DNA of 64,000 bases from Papilionanthe hookeriana x Papilionanthe teres (lineage: Eukaryota > Streptophyta > Magnoliopsida > Asparagales > Orchidaceae). Shown here piece by piece: positions 35,296 through 47,989 of this stretch. Position 1 is the first letter of the stretch, and each line of letters starts with the position of its first letter. The DNA is taken from positions 48,076,540-48,140,539 of the forward strand of contig CM040432.1 in the NCBI GenBank assembly GCA_022702705.1, written 5' to 3'. Both the position numbers and the translations under genes were made by a program. The notes below the pieces were generated by a model. The model was not told the origin of the DNA, did no database searches, and saw nothing but the letters and a program-made list of their open reading frames with translations.

Positions 35296-35823
35296 TTCGA
35301 AGGTAGAAGACCAAATTTTAAAGATGTTTTAATGCTTAGTCAACCTGATTACTAACTGAAATTAGGTCGGGCTGACGACGTTAAACCAAGCGCTTTATGG
35401 GAGGCAACCCAAAGTAATCTTTTATTTTTAATTATCTACAAATTAGAGAGTCTATATTATTAAAACAAATCTTACTACTCAAATTTTTAATTAGAATCAT
35501 CACAAATTCGAACCTATATGATGAGATCAGAAAATATTTGGACCAGAGCGAAAATGAGCGATTTTTACGAATCTCGCCGACAGCGAGCCCGAGCCCGCTG
35601 ACAGCGAGATCGTGCGCCATAATTTAATTCGGTTTTATAACTAGCTCACCGACGGCGAGAAACTTCCCGCCGACGGCGAGGCAGTTGAAATTTTGGTTTC
35701 TTAAGAATTTTCGTGCTGTTTTGGACGGTTCTAAGCCATTTCATTGTAGGAAATTATCCCAAATTCAATTTTACTCTGTTTTATTCCTTAGAAACGACTA
35801 GAGACCATTCCTTTCAATCCGAA
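35296..35823 (+). other. pol-X1 spacer of element C with GC-rich palindromic module
   Basis: It contains the Athila post-pol motif GCGCTTTATGGGAGGCAACC (35,390-35,409). It also holds four near-palindromes of the type CTCGCCGACGGCGAG (35,573-35,587, 35,594-35,608, 35,645-35,659, 35,666-35,680). This module is nearly the same as that in LTR C (28,654-28,755). Confidence 0.8.
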
Positions 35824-36951
35824 ATGGCCACCAAACTCTTAGAAACCACAAAAACTGAAGTTTTCAACCGAAGAAAATTCGTCAGTTCGGAGGCGCAGCG
35901 TATCTTCAACAAAGTCTTGATGAAGAAAAAACTTATTAAAGAAAGGGGATTTTTCAACAGATGAGTAGAGAATTCCACCACAAAAATTGAAGAAATGATT
36001 GCACAGCAGCATTAGGAGGTATTTTGCTATACGACATCCGCTGTAGTTATTCCAGTAGTTAAAGAATTTTACTCTAATCTACATGCCATCAACAATGGAA
36101 ATGTCTACGTCAGAGGACGATGGGTAACATTTACTCGAGAATAACTCTGTCTGTCATTATTCAAACTTTGTGCCTTCAAGATACAACATGAACGAGATCT
36201 ATAGATATCTGACCGACGAACCTGATGATTGGGAGTTACGCGAAGACGGGTATGTCAGTTTTTCTGCATCACTTCTTAACCCTATCTCAAAGCATTGGCA
36301 TTTCTTTATCTCATCAAAATTATTACCTACTATGAGGGTAAATAAGGTTTCAAAGGAATGTGCTATATTAAACTATTGTATTCAAATTGGACTACCTATC
36401 GATGTTGGATCAATAATAGTAAAGTCTGCATTGGGATTGATTGTGCATGGGTCAGTTCATGGACTTGGATACCCATCGACTATATTTGCTTTATGCAGTC
36501 AGTAACAAGTTTTTTATGAGGCTTGGGAAAAAGTACTTTTGCCATGGAAACCACTTGATGCTACGGATATGTTTCCAACTTTGGATAACAATGATGAGAT
36601 TACCATTATTTCTGACAGAGCATCACAGAACAATCCTTTAGCAAGGCCTCTTACTGATAAAACAAATTTCATTCGAAGAAGATTAAAGTATTGGAGAAAG
36701 AGTTGCAGAATGTGATGAATTCCATCGACAATATCTCTGATATGTTTGATCACATTGATTGGAGGATGAAGGATCACTTTGATCATACTGGACATCTGGA
36801 GGCCAGTTTTATTCATTTACTGAGACAAAAAGGATGGATTAATGAAGAATCTACTGTAGAATTCCCTTTCAGGCCTTTCTACAATTTATTTGTGCACCTG
36901 CGTAGCATTGGGAATATCAGAGAGGATGATAGTTCAGACATTGAGGAGTAG
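35824..36951 (+). CDS. Element C ORF X1, plant transposon-type protein (broken)
   Basis: ATG 35,824 (MATKLLETTKTEVFNRRKFV), stop TAG 36,949. Segments: FVSSEAQRIFNKVLMKKKLI, KERGFF, VVIPVVKEFYSNLHAINN, VRGRWVTFTR, WELREDGYVSFSASLLNPIS. A heptad-like stretch near the end (KELQNVMNSIDNISDMFDHI) leads to an acidic tail. Interruptions: TGA at 35,962, shift near 36,150, TAA at 36,502. It aligns with X1 of D (26,373-27,532) and, at the EFY-NL...VRG core, with X2 (63,569 on). It resembles the 'putative plant transposon protein' domain. Role unknown; a structural or env-like role is only conjecture. Confidence 0.68.
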
Positions 36952-36983
36952 GAAAGATTTCTATTTTATGTCATATATTTGTG

Positions 36984-36988
36984 TATAT
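36984..36988 (+). other. Target site duplication, left copy (TATAT)
   Basis: TATAT directly before the TGTCGGCATA end of element B. The matching copy is at 62,701-62,705. Confidence 0.85.
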
Positions 36989-39079
36989 TGTCGGCATATT
37001 TTTAGGTTTGTGTGTTTGTGTTTTTGAAAAGGGGGTCGCCTACGGAAATTGTCGGCGAATTTTAATTTAATTTAAATAAATAATTTGAAAAGTAGTATTT
37101 GATTTTGAAAATAATTTTAAATTTGAAAATTTTAAGATATGAAATCAAACTGATCTCACATCCCGAATAGTTTATATAAACGAGCGCCGCACCACAAACC
37201 GTGTATCTATCCCGAAGAATAGACACATTCGCTCGATGATGGGGCTCGATTAAATAAACTAGAAAGGTTTGTGACATCCGTTTGGTCTGCGAACCAATTT
37301 TATAAGCCGACAAATTCCCCGCTTAATATGAAACTATTAAACGGGGTTTATATTACCCGGGTTCTTAAAGTTCCCTATAAAGGCGAGCCCTATAGTTAAT
37401 TACATCTTAAGTGACGGGAATCACCTAAGAAAACTCTCGATAATAATCAATAATTCTGCTCTCAAGAATTTCAAAGTTTAAGTTTTCAAAGGATTGAATT
37501 TTGGAAATTTCAATAGGGAATGGATCAAATTTAGAACATTTTTATTTTGGGGATTCAAAGGAAGAAAAGTAGGAGAGATCACGGATTCGAAGCGGACTTC
37601 GGTAATCTCCCGACTATCCTATTGTTTGGCTTGGATTTAGGAAAGTCCTAATGTTTATTTAATGTTTTATTCTCGCCAATTTTAGTTAATTAGGGCTTAT
37701 ATTTATATGATAGAATCATACAAATTGCTCAGAAGATATGAGGGTTTATGTCGTATCGGACGACTACCTCGGAATCCTAAGACCGGTTAGGGCTTAATTT
37801 GCAATGCAGATGCCTAACGAAGAGTTGAGGATTTATGTTGCACTAGGCAAACTACCTCGAAGTCCTATGGCTTTGTTGTTTAATTCTAGGAAAGTTTTGT
37901 TGATGTAGGTTCAAGTTTTGTCGACGACGATGGCCGTGCTTGCCCACCATGCTCCGAGCTCCTTGTTGTTGCAGAGGTTTAGTTTTAGAAATCATAAATC
38001 AAGAGATGAGAGAAGTGTTACGGTTTAGAGAAGTCTTAATTTCCAAGTGTTTTTTGTGTTTTAATTAAAACAAATCTTAAAGTTGATTATAACGACACCG
38101 GTTAAGATCCCACGGTTCCATCCTTCCGGCATCATTATTTTTATCGGATTCACTTAGTCCGGATGAATTTGCTAAACTCAGCCGAATGAGTTCCACACTT
38201 TCATTTAGGCAGTGGGAAATCCCGTTAGCAACACGTAGGTTACATCATCCGAGGTATTCCCGATCATCCAACAAGACGTTTTAATTTAGTTGTAATTGTA
38301 GTTTTGTGTTCCGTTTGTGATTAAATTTTGAGTTGTCTTATATTTTGAAATGTTGTGGAGGTGAATTTTATCTTGTAGTGTCTTTTATTTTAATTTTGGG
38401 TTTCGGCTTTGGTTTACATCCTAAAGGTGTAGGTTTTCATGCAACTGTTGTTTATCATGCAAGAAAAATAAAGTGCTTTTGCAATAAAATAAAGCTGCGA
38501 TAAAATAAAAGCGTACCTGGAGGGTCTTCCCGTCATCCCAAGCTGCACTTAAAACACGGTTAGAATATTTAAGCAAGTTCCTGAGTAAAGCTAAGGGAAA
38601 GGTTTATGGTTTTCTACCAAATTCCTAATCCTATAGCTAGTCATTTCCTATGACGTCTAGGTTCTTTGTGTTTTTAGTTTGAAGACGATTTTCTTCATCA
38701 AAGAACAATTAAGTTCGATTGTTCTTATCAACATCCTATCATATTGAGGAAGTGCTTAGGAGAGATCCCGAAACATCTTTTCAATATTTCTAGGATTGTT
38801 TTAAGTCCAAATGAATTTAATTGTGTAAATGAATCGATCGTTCGAGGTTTTCAAGTTTTGTTAACTTGCTCAGTGAACTAGGACATTTGAATGTCCTATA
38901 AGTGAAGTAACATTTCATTTTAATGTTCTATTTAGGAGTTATGATAACTAAAGCTCCTAAGGGCAAAATGATATTTAATGGTTTGTGATTTGAGTTTAAG
39001 TTCAAATTAATGATTTAAGTTTGGAATAGTGTTCAAGTTATTTTAGATTTATTTCTTCATGTCTTAAGTAAGGTTATTT

Positions 39080-39375
39080 AATTCAACTTAATTTAATTTA
39101 ATTTAATTTATTTTAATTTAATTTGTTTAATTTAATTTAGTTTGATTTATTTGATTTAATTTCTTAATTTAATTTAATTTAATTTTAATTTAATTTAATT
39201 TAATTTAATTTAATTTAATTTAATTTAATTTAATTTAATTAATTAATTTAATTTTATTTAATTTAATTTAATTTAATTTTATTTATTTAATTTAATGTAT
39301 TTAATTCATTTAATTTAATTTAATTTGTTTATTTAATTTAATTTAATTTTAATTTAATTTAATTTAATTGAAATT
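39080..39375. repeat. (TTTAA)n tract in left LTR of B
   Basis: Pentanucleotide TTTAA/AATTT repeat with short interruptions. It is longer than the tract in the partner LTR (57,490-57,745). Confidence 0.93.
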
Positions 39376-41159
39376 TTTTGAAAGAGTTTAATGATTTAAT
39401 TTTAGTTTAATGATTAAGTCTTTTAATATTTTAAATTTGAGTTATCATTTTAATTAAGAGTTGAATATTAATGAGATGATTAATTTAGGGATTTTAAATT
39501 AAAGAATAAATCTCTTCACTAATAATATCCCTATTTTAATAATTCCAATTTTATTATTCTTCCAAATTCAATTAATTATTTAATTAAAGTTTAATCATTT
39601 TAAATTGCTTAATGGGTTTCTACCCTTCAATTATTAAATTTCAATCATCTAAATCAGATTAGGATCAAATATTTTACTTGTTAATTTTTTATTAAACCTA
39701 AAGTCTTAATTAAGGATTAAAATTTTAATTACCATTTTGCCCTTTAAGCCTAATAATTTCATAACTCACTAAATTGAACTCAAATGAACTTGAAATTTTT
39801 ATGTGACTTCATTTATGTGTCAATAAAGACATGAGAGGAGAAAATGTGATTTTTACTGTATTTAATTTATTTATATAATTATTTTTTGTAGAAAATAGAA
39901 ATTTCTAAGGAAAATTCAATAATATGACCAAGGAAAGTTTCTGTCCTTAAGAAAATTAGGGGACATTCCTAATGACCAGAGGACCACTTGGACCAAATTT
40001 TGTAATTTTTTGAATTATATTTTATTTATTAGAATTATTTTAAGTTCTGGAGTATTAATTAATTTAAAAATAAAATAAATGTTGAAAAATAAATTTTATA
40101 ATTTTTAAAATTCTCTCTGATATCAAAGATTCCAGAGAACCAAACTTCACAATTTTCTGATTTTTCTTTGATTTATTATAATTATTTTGGTGAAAATGCT
40201 AGAAAATACATTTCTTAATTTTAAAATTACCCTAGAACTTTAAAAATTAATATCTCACTAAATAGACCTAGGAAAAATATGGGACTTGTTCCTAAGTGAT
40301 TAAAATTCAAAATATGACATTTTGGTGAATTTTATTATTTTTGTGATTTTTATTATTTTTTAAATATTAATAATATTAAAATAATATTAAAAATCAACTT
40401 TTTTAGAAAATTGAAATTTTAATTTTCTTAAACTCCCCTGATATCAGAGAGACTCCAAAACCAATTTGGTGAATTTTTGAAAGATATTTTGAAGGTTATG
40501 AATTTTTTAAAATTTAAAATGACTAAGTGGCTTAATTAACCCAATTAGTGAGGGCTAACCAAGTCAATTGACCTCAAATTTTTATGATGGGTTCCTCCGA
40601 TCCTAAAGGTCAGTGGAGAATTAATTTCAAGTCAATTTGATCTATGGTTAACTCTAATTAATTAGAAACCTATTTTGGGTGTTTAAGCCAATTAGGGTTA
40701 ATCTAAGTGAATTAACTCAAATCCTATTTTTCCTAGGGTTCTCTGGTCATAAGGAACATCACCAAATTTTCCTAGAATTTATTTCACAACATGCTAATTT
40801 TTGAAATTAAAATACTTAAAACAGCAACATGCATTTGAAAAATCAATAACTTTTCACAGAGATGGCCTCCGACCTTGGAAAATTCGGGGAATGTCCCTAA
40901 GTTCGAGGCTTAAAGCTCTATGGTCTCATGCCATGGTGAATTGTATACATGCATGGAGAATTAAAACAATGCGGGGAGTAAATAATTAATTAAAAATAAA
41001 ATACTTTGGACAAAATTAATTAATTTCTTTTCCACATTATTCTCCTCCGTTCACTGAGCAAGAGGGTATTTTTATTTTATTTTTATGATTTTCCTACACA
41101 AAGTTATGAATTTTTGAAGTTTAGGGAATTAAATAAATTAAGAAAATCCCTAATTTTCT

Positions 41160-41390
41160 ATTTAAGTGACGCGGCGCCGCGTCGACCTCGGCGACTCCGA
41201 ATGCACACGCGGCGCGCTCCCATTCGACGCCGCCATCCGCGTCGGCGCTCCGGGACCCGGCTGTATCGCTCCGTCTTCCGATCCGACGCGATCCCGGCCG
41301 TCCGTCCGCACGTGTATTAAATGGACGGCATCCGTTCATCGTCTCCACAGTGTCCTCACCCGAGAGCCGTCCACACTAAATCCTTAATAT
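41160..41390 (-). other. GC island with 16-bp palindrome in left LTR of B
   Basis: GACGCGGCGCCGCGTC (41,168-41,183) is fully self-complementary. The island is GC-rich in an AT-rich setting and is conserved in the right LTR (59,546-59,561) and in A. Confidence 0.75.
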
Positions 41391-44324
41391 CTCACTAAAT
41401 ACTCGATGGATTTTCATGTTCTTATGCTCTATGGATTCGTCTTGAAGAGACGAACACATCTATACTGGTTATCATACATTGAAATTAAAGCATTTGAAAT
41501 GGAGAATCTCCGAAGCTCGGGATGAAGAATTAACTCATACCTTAGCTCGAGAGGTGAAGCCTCGATCGGAGATGCTTGGCACGTTCGTTGGAGATGCGGG
41601 AGGCTAGGGATGAAGCCACAGGGATGTGGTGAATTGCTCAGGTGTGATTTCCACCAAAGCCGATCACAACCTTTGGAGTCCGGAACAAGCTGGGTGACTC
41701 GGAGATGGGGCTTTCTTTGGTGGACACCTTCCCTTGGTACGGTGCAGGTGTAGGACCAATCGATTTGGGGATTGGTCCACTTGTGGAGAAGTGTCCTCGG
41801 TTTTGGGTGAAATTTCGACTACGAAATTGAGCTCGCAGAGAAGAAATGGCAGGGGGATCTCACCTGGGGATCAAGTGCTCTGTGTGTGGGGAGGAGTCTG
41901 GAACAATTTTGGCAGAGTTTCAGTAAGGTCTGGTTCAGCACTTCTCTTGGCCGTGATGGTGAGGGGTTTAAATAGGAGAGGTTGGAGGGCCTCCCAGGGG
42001 GAGTTGAGGGCTGGGATCAGCTGCTCTTGGCATGTGAAGAACGGCCATGGTGGCCATTGGGCATGGGGCGGCTCGGCAGGGAGAATTCCAAAGTTTGGCT
42101 CCTCCCGAGGTTTCGGCCATGGTGTTTTCCGGCGGCTGGTGGCGGCCGGCCGAGCATTGGTCACCATCTTGTTCGGGTGGGTCAAGGTCGGGGTTTAGTG
42201 TAGGCGATTGGCAAATGCCATGTGTAAAAGGCTTGGATTAGAATGGAATGGGAGAGGGATTATTTTGGCTCAAATTGGTCAGCCCCTCCACTTGGGCTAG
42301 GTGCACCACCCAAGGCTTGGTTTTGGGCGAGGGAAAAGTGATTTGGCTCGGCATAATCGGTAGGGTCAAGTCACCATCCAAGCACGATTAGGCATAAGCA
42401 TGGTTAAGGGGAAACATGGGAGTGGTTAATCACCTTTAGGAATTAAGGAAAGAGCCTCCTCCTTTTGCCCAAAATGGCATGGTGACATGTAAAGAGGCTC
42501 TCATGGCTTGCATATGGCTTGTGCATGGCTCCATGGCTCCATTTGGCTTGGGAAAAGGTTGGGTCGATTTCATAAAAATGGGTTTTAAGAATTTTGGATA
42601 TTTTGGTGTGAATTTGTATGGGGCTTGATTTGGAATTGTTTGATGATGGAATTATAACTTAGGGAATGGCTTTGATTAAATGGATGGCAAATGGAAATGT
42701 CATGTGGGCTTTAGGGCCAAATTTGGGCTTTTATATTTGGTGGAAATGGGCTTTTAGGGAGGTTTAGGGAAGTGGGCTTTTAAATTTAAAATGGATTTTG
42801 GGATGAGATTTTGGTAAAGGCTTGGGCCAAATAATTGTTGAGTTTGGTTTAGGGATGCTTCATGAGTGGTTTGAAACAAGTTTGAGGTGATTTGGGTTTG
42901 AATTGGTTTGAATTTGGGTTTAATTGGTAAGTGAGCCTATGTAGGTCGAATTGGGCTAACTTGGGCCAATGTTGGGCTAGGGTTGAAATTGATGTAAAAT
43001 AAATGTTGAGAAATATTTATGGGAGTGTTTCAAAGAGGTTTTGGCTTTGGTTAGGTTTTGATTTTGGGATTTGGGCTCATTTGGGCTAGGTTTGGGTTTA
43101 GGTCAAAAATGGGCCTTTTAGCTTTGGGTTGAATTTGAGTGGGGTTTGGATCAAAATGGGCAAATCATGTTAGTGTTTTGTTTATGGGGATGTCAAGGAA
43201 GGTTTAGAAAAGATTTGGGGTTAATTGGAGTTGAATTGGGTGAGTTTGGGTTAGGTTTGGGTCATAGGTCCAAATTGGGCTTTAAGGCCAAAAGTGAAAT
43301 TGGATCCCAATGCCAATCAAATTGGGCTTGTATTTGGTCTAGATTGGTGTTGGGGATGTTGAATTGATGTTTAGAATTGAATTGGACCAAAATTGGGGTC
43401 AATTGGGTAGATTTGGTTTGACATTGGGTTTACTTTGGGTTAAAATGGGTCAAATTGGGGGTTTTGATAAAAGTGGGGTAAATTGACAAAATTGGCCCAT
43501 GGTGTAGTTGAATAAAATGAAATTGGGAATATTTGGGATTTTCTGGAATTTTCTGGGAATTTTCTGAATTTTTGGATTTTTGGGTCGAGAGGGGTATTTT
43601 GGGTATTTGGAGGGTATTGGGGGGTATTTTGGAATTTTTTGGCATTTTTGGTTATGGATGATCAATTTAAGTGATGTGGAAATGTTTGGGATTGATTTTG
43701 GAGAAATTTGGGTGATTTGGAAATTTTTGAGAAATTTGGGACTATTCGAGGCTTTGGGTAGGTTGGCGGGTGTTGGGTCCGGGGGTCAAAAATTGAAAAT
43801 TTGGAAAATTGAAGATTGGGTGGATGTAAGTGAAATGAAATCATTTTTGTTGAGCCATGAAGCCATATCAAGCCCACATGAGCCATGAAGGGACTCATTT
43901 TGAGGCATTCATCATGTTGTTCCTAACCTCTTACCGAGGGCTTAGGGGTTAAGGACCATCCATGTGAATCATCTACATGAGTCGGGAGGTCAAGTCGGGT
44001 ATGGGTGTGTTTTAGGAGGTGTGTGAAAGTGTAGTGTGTGTGCAAGTCGACCCTTCACGGACCAGAGCCACCCGGGGCGATCCTAAGGCCGAAGAGTCCT
44101 ATAGGAACTCATCCTTTAAACTTCCACATTTGATTTCGACCCTCTAGGTGATTAGGGGTCTATAGTCGAGTTTGTGGAGTTTGCGGGGAGTTAAGAAGTG
44201 GTTTGAATTTCTAAAAGGTGGGTCCCGATTCTAGTCCTCTAAGATAGTCGAAGGAAAAGCTTAAGGCTAGATCCTGAAGTCTTAAAGAGAAGAAGAGAAG
44301 ACCTCATCGAAAATGAGGTCGACA

Positions 44325-44744
44325 AATGGACCCCGATAGGTGTGGTGGTGACGGAGCACACCGCGCGTATTGGTGTTGACCGAAACGATCAGCAAAACCA
44401 ACACGGATGTCCGAGTAACAAACTTAGGACAAAGTAGAAGAACTTCCGGCAGGGAGTGTCAAGTATATCTGCTGGGACAGGAGATTCTTGAACTCTCGGC
44501 TGAGGAAAGGAAAAGGAGGTTAATCCCGAATCACATGATCCAGGAGAATTTCGATTTAGATTTTATTTTGTTTCATGTTCGAGTCATGATGTGTGAGTTT
44601 AGATTTCAATTTGGAGTTTCAATTTAGATTGAAGTTTGTCGAGATTAATTTGAAGGAATTTGATTTGAAATGAAAATTGGAATTTTGAAGTTTTAGATGT
44701 AACATCTTCGACCCCAAAGAAGATCGAATCGATTGGATTGGGTC
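44325..44744 (-). other. Spacer between repeat array and 3' LTR of B
   Basis: Noncoding. It is collinear with 11,861-12,227 of A in reverse complement. No clear polypurine tract. Confidence 0.5.
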
Positions 44745-46204
44745 ATTACAATGAGAAAAGATCTCGGAGTAATGTGGTATTGGATGTAAAATCCTTAACC
44801 TCAAGGGTTTGATTTGATGTATTTCGGTGCGATAGGAAAAGAATCCTAAAGCGGTGCGATCTTGGATGTAAAATCCTCGACCCCAAAAGTTTGAATTTGA
44901 TGTATTTCGGTGCGGTAGGAAGAGAATCCTAAAGCAGGTGCGAGTCTTGGATGTAAAATCCTCGACCCGAAAGTTTGGATTTGATGTATTTCGGTGCGAT
45001 AGGAAAAGAATCCTAAAGCGGTGCGAGTCTTGGATGTAAAATCCTCGACCCAAAAGTTTGAATTTGATGTATTTCGGTGCGATAGGAAGAGAATCCTAAA
45101 GCGATGCGGTCTTGGATGTAAAATCCTCGACCCAAGAGTTTGGATTTGATGTATTTCGGTGCGATAGGAAGAGAATCCTAAAGCGAGTGCGGTCTTGGAT
45201 GTAAAATCCTCGACCCAAGAGTTTGAATTTGATGTATTTCGGTGCGATAGGAAGAGAATCCTAAAGCGAGTGCGGTCTTGGATGTAAAATCCTCGACCCA
45301 AGAGTTTGAATTTGATGTATTTCGGTGCGATAGGAAGAGAATCCTAAAGCGGTGCGGTCTTGGATGTAAAATCCTCGACCCAAGAGTTTGGATTTGATGT
45401 ATTTCGGTGCGATAGGAAGAGAATCCTAAAGCGAGTGCGGTCTTGGATGTAAAATCCTCGACCCAAAAGTTTAAATTTGATGTATTTCGGTGCGATAGGA
45501 AGAGAATCCTAAAGCGAGTGCGGTCTTGGATGTAAAATCCTCGACCCGAGAGTTTGAATTTGATGTATTTCGGTGCGATAGGAAGAGAATCCTAAAGCGG
45601 TGCGGTCTTGGATGTAAAATCCTCGACCCGAGAGTTTGGATTTGATGTATTTCGAGTGCGATAGGAAGAGAATCCTAAAGCGGTGCGGTCTTGGATGTAA
45701 AATCCTCGACCCAAAAGTTTGAATTGATGTATTTCGAGTGCAATAGGAAGAGAATCCTAAAGCGATGCGGTCTTGGATGTAAAATCCTCGACCCAAAAGT
45801 TTGGATTTGATGTATTTCGGTGCGATAGGAAAAGATTCCTAAAGCGAGTGCGGTCTTGGATGTAAAATCCTCGACCCAAAAGTTTGAATTTGATGTATTT
45901 CGGTGCGATAGGAAAAGAATCCTAAAGCGGTGCGGTCTTGGATGTAAAATCCTCGACCCAAAAGTTTGAATTGATGTATTTCGGTGCAATAGGAAGAGAA
46001 TCCTAAAGCGGTGCGGTCTTGGATGTAAAATCCTCGACCCAAAAGTTTGAATTGATGTATTTCGGTGCAATAGGAAGAGAATCCTAGACGAGTGCGATCT
46101 TGGATGTAAAATCCTCGACCCAAAAGTTTGAATTGATGTATTTCAGTGCAGTAGGAAAAGAATCCTAAAGCAGTGCAGTCTTGGATGTAAAATCCTCGAC
46201 CCAA
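44745..46204 (-). repeat. 83-bp tandem repeat array, about 18 copies (element B 3' UTR)
   Basis: GATGTAAAATCCT recurs 18 times between 44,783 and 46,190 with a period of about 82-84 bp. The monomer is the same as in A (10,996-11,860). Apparent long - strand frames here are translations of the repeat. Confidence 0.95.
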
Positions 46205-46400
46205 AGTTTGAATTTGATCGAGGTTTGATGTGAGATCTGGAAAGATCGAATTTGAGATTTGATAGAGATTTGGAATCTGGAAAGATTGAATTTGAAATTT
46301 GGAAGGATGAGTTTGAACTCGGTTGAAATTTGATTTAAGATTTGATTCGAAATTTGGAAAGATTGAACTTGAAATTTGATTGAGATCTGATTTAACATTT
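46205..46400 (-). repeat. Degenerate 45-bp repeats (element B)
   Basis: Repeated ATTTGG/AAAGATTGAATTTGA segments corresponding to the clean 45-bp repeat of A at 10,794-10,985. Confidence 0.7.
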
Positions 46401-46514
46401 ATGTTGATTTTGTTTATCTTTTAATGATTTAAATTTTATTTTATCGTTTATTTAATGTTCATGTGAATTTGGTGTTTGTCATTTTTTAGATTTTTTTTTT
46501 TTTTTTTTTTTTGG
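46401..46514 (-). other. A-rich junction in B where A has the AlkB-like cassette
   Basis: On the - strand the integrase end (GGGTCCGAACC) is followed directly by a run of 22 A (46,491-46,512). It is then followed by sequence collinear with A from about 10,715. About 2 kb present in A is therefore missing here. Confidence 0.8.
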
Positions 46515-47900
46515 TTCGGACCCAATCATAAGTAATTACTTCGCCCGTGTTTCTTAGGGATGAAGAATTCATTCCTTCGAAACATCAGGTAGCGTAGTAC
46601 TTTTTCAAGTATCGTCCATTGATCGGAAGCATGTGTCGTTCTCCTGGCGATTCACTGCGCGATAGGAGCCTCCCGAGTAGGTCGCCTCGACCACAAACGG
46701 TCCTTCCAAGTGGGTTCAAATTTTCCTCCTATCTTGCGGTGTGCGAGAATAGGTCTTTGAGAACGAGAACTAAATCACCAACTTTGAAGGTTCTTGGGCG
46801 GACCGGTTTGTCATGGGCTTGAACCATCTTAGCTGGTACAGTTCTAAGATTCGTTGCGGCTGCAAGTCTTTTCCCTTCCGGGCTTTCTAATTCTTCGAGT
46901 CGTAATTTGGCGTTCTCTTCTGTTGTGATTTTATTTGCAGCATCTGCGATTACGAGTGAAGGGAGCCGAACCTCTAGAGGTAACATCTGCCTCGGACCCA
47001 TACACCGGAGCGTAAGGTGTAGCTTGCGTAGGAGTTACGAAGGTTGTCCAGTAGCCCATAAGGCTTCTAACAACTTCTCGTGCCAATTTCTCTTATTGTC
47101 GTCTAAAGTCTTCTTTAAAATTTGAACGAGAGTTTTATTAAAAGCCTCGACGAGGCCGTTTGCTCTTGGGTAGTAAATTGTTGAATATCGCCGATCGATT
47201 CCGTGTCTCTCGACAAAATTTTTGATTTGTGTGCTTCGAACGCGACCCATTATACGAGATGATCTCGCGCGGCACCCGAAACGGTAAACAACTTAGTTCT
47301 TGAAAAATTGTAGTACGTGATGTGCTTTCACTTCTCTTAGTGGAGCCGCACTCTGCCCACTTGGAAAAGTAATCCGTAGCCGCAAGAATGAAGCGATGTC
47401 CTTTTGACGATGGTGGTTCTATTGGACCAACTATATCCGTGCCCCAACATTCGAATGGCCACGATGCGATTGTCGGATGTAGCACATTTGGAGGTTGGTG
47501 TAGAACCACTCCGTGCACTTGGCACGCGGTGACGGCTCTGTGGCGATTTTCATGCGGTCGGTCATCATCGAGGGCCGGTAGTACCCTAGTCTTTTAATTT
47601 TCATTTTCATCTTTGGACCCGATCGGTGAGCGCCACGTAGTCCTGAATGCACCTCTTTAACAATTTCACGGGCTTCGGACCCGCTTAGGCACCTTAGCCA
47701 CATTTGATCAAAAGACCTTCTGTATAATGTGTTGTTTATTAGTGCGTAGGACAGAGTTCTTTTCTTGATCTGATGGGCTAACGACCTATCATCTGGTAGC
47801 TTTCTCGCTTGCGGGTAGTCCATCGATAGGCTGTCGCCGATCTTCCGTGTTTTTAATCCTTTACTGCAATTGATCCTTTTTCCTTTTCGATTTGTGTATC
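46515..47900 (-). CDS. pol: Element B integrase (frame-interrupted)
   Basis: Pieces in order on the - strand: EVHSGLRGAHRSGPKMKMK (about 47,640-47,580), KGHRFILAATDYFSKWAE (about 47,410-47,350), YYPRANGLVEAFNKTLVQIL (about 47,175-47,110) with the catalytic Glu. RTFKVGDLVLVLKD (about 46,770) lies in the C-terminal module. It matches A at 7,191-8,640. Confidence 0.88.
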
Positions 47901-47989
47901 GTGTCTATGTCAAGTTGTGATAGGACTCGACGTCCATGAACGGACACTTCCATCGATTCATCTTGCAAACAGGCAAATTCTTTTGCGAG

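Larger units (their letters stand above)
36989..44324 (-). repeat. 3' LTR of element B (7,336 bp)
   Basis: On the - strand it runs TGTCGACCTC...ATGCCGACA. It matches 55,394-62,700 closely. It contains the GC island with the 16-bp palindrome (41,168-41,183), the (AATTT)n tract (39,080-39,370) and a candidate TATA box at 41,967-41,974. No gene is carried inside. Confidence 0.96.

Noticed and set aside
41121..41387. Arg-rich open frames on both strands in the GC island of the LTRs
   Set aside because: GC-rich DNA lacks stop codons by chance. The same island in A does not keep the frames.
44745..46204. Regularly spaced repeats that could be mistaken for a CRISPR array
   Set aside because: The units are head-to-tail with no unique spacers, and they lie in a plant retrotransposon 3' UTR.
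44619..46398. Several long - strand open frames rich in SRILHPR/GFYIQD repeats
   Set aside because: They are translations of the 83-bp tandem repeat, whose period is not a stable multiple of three. They carry no gene-like features.
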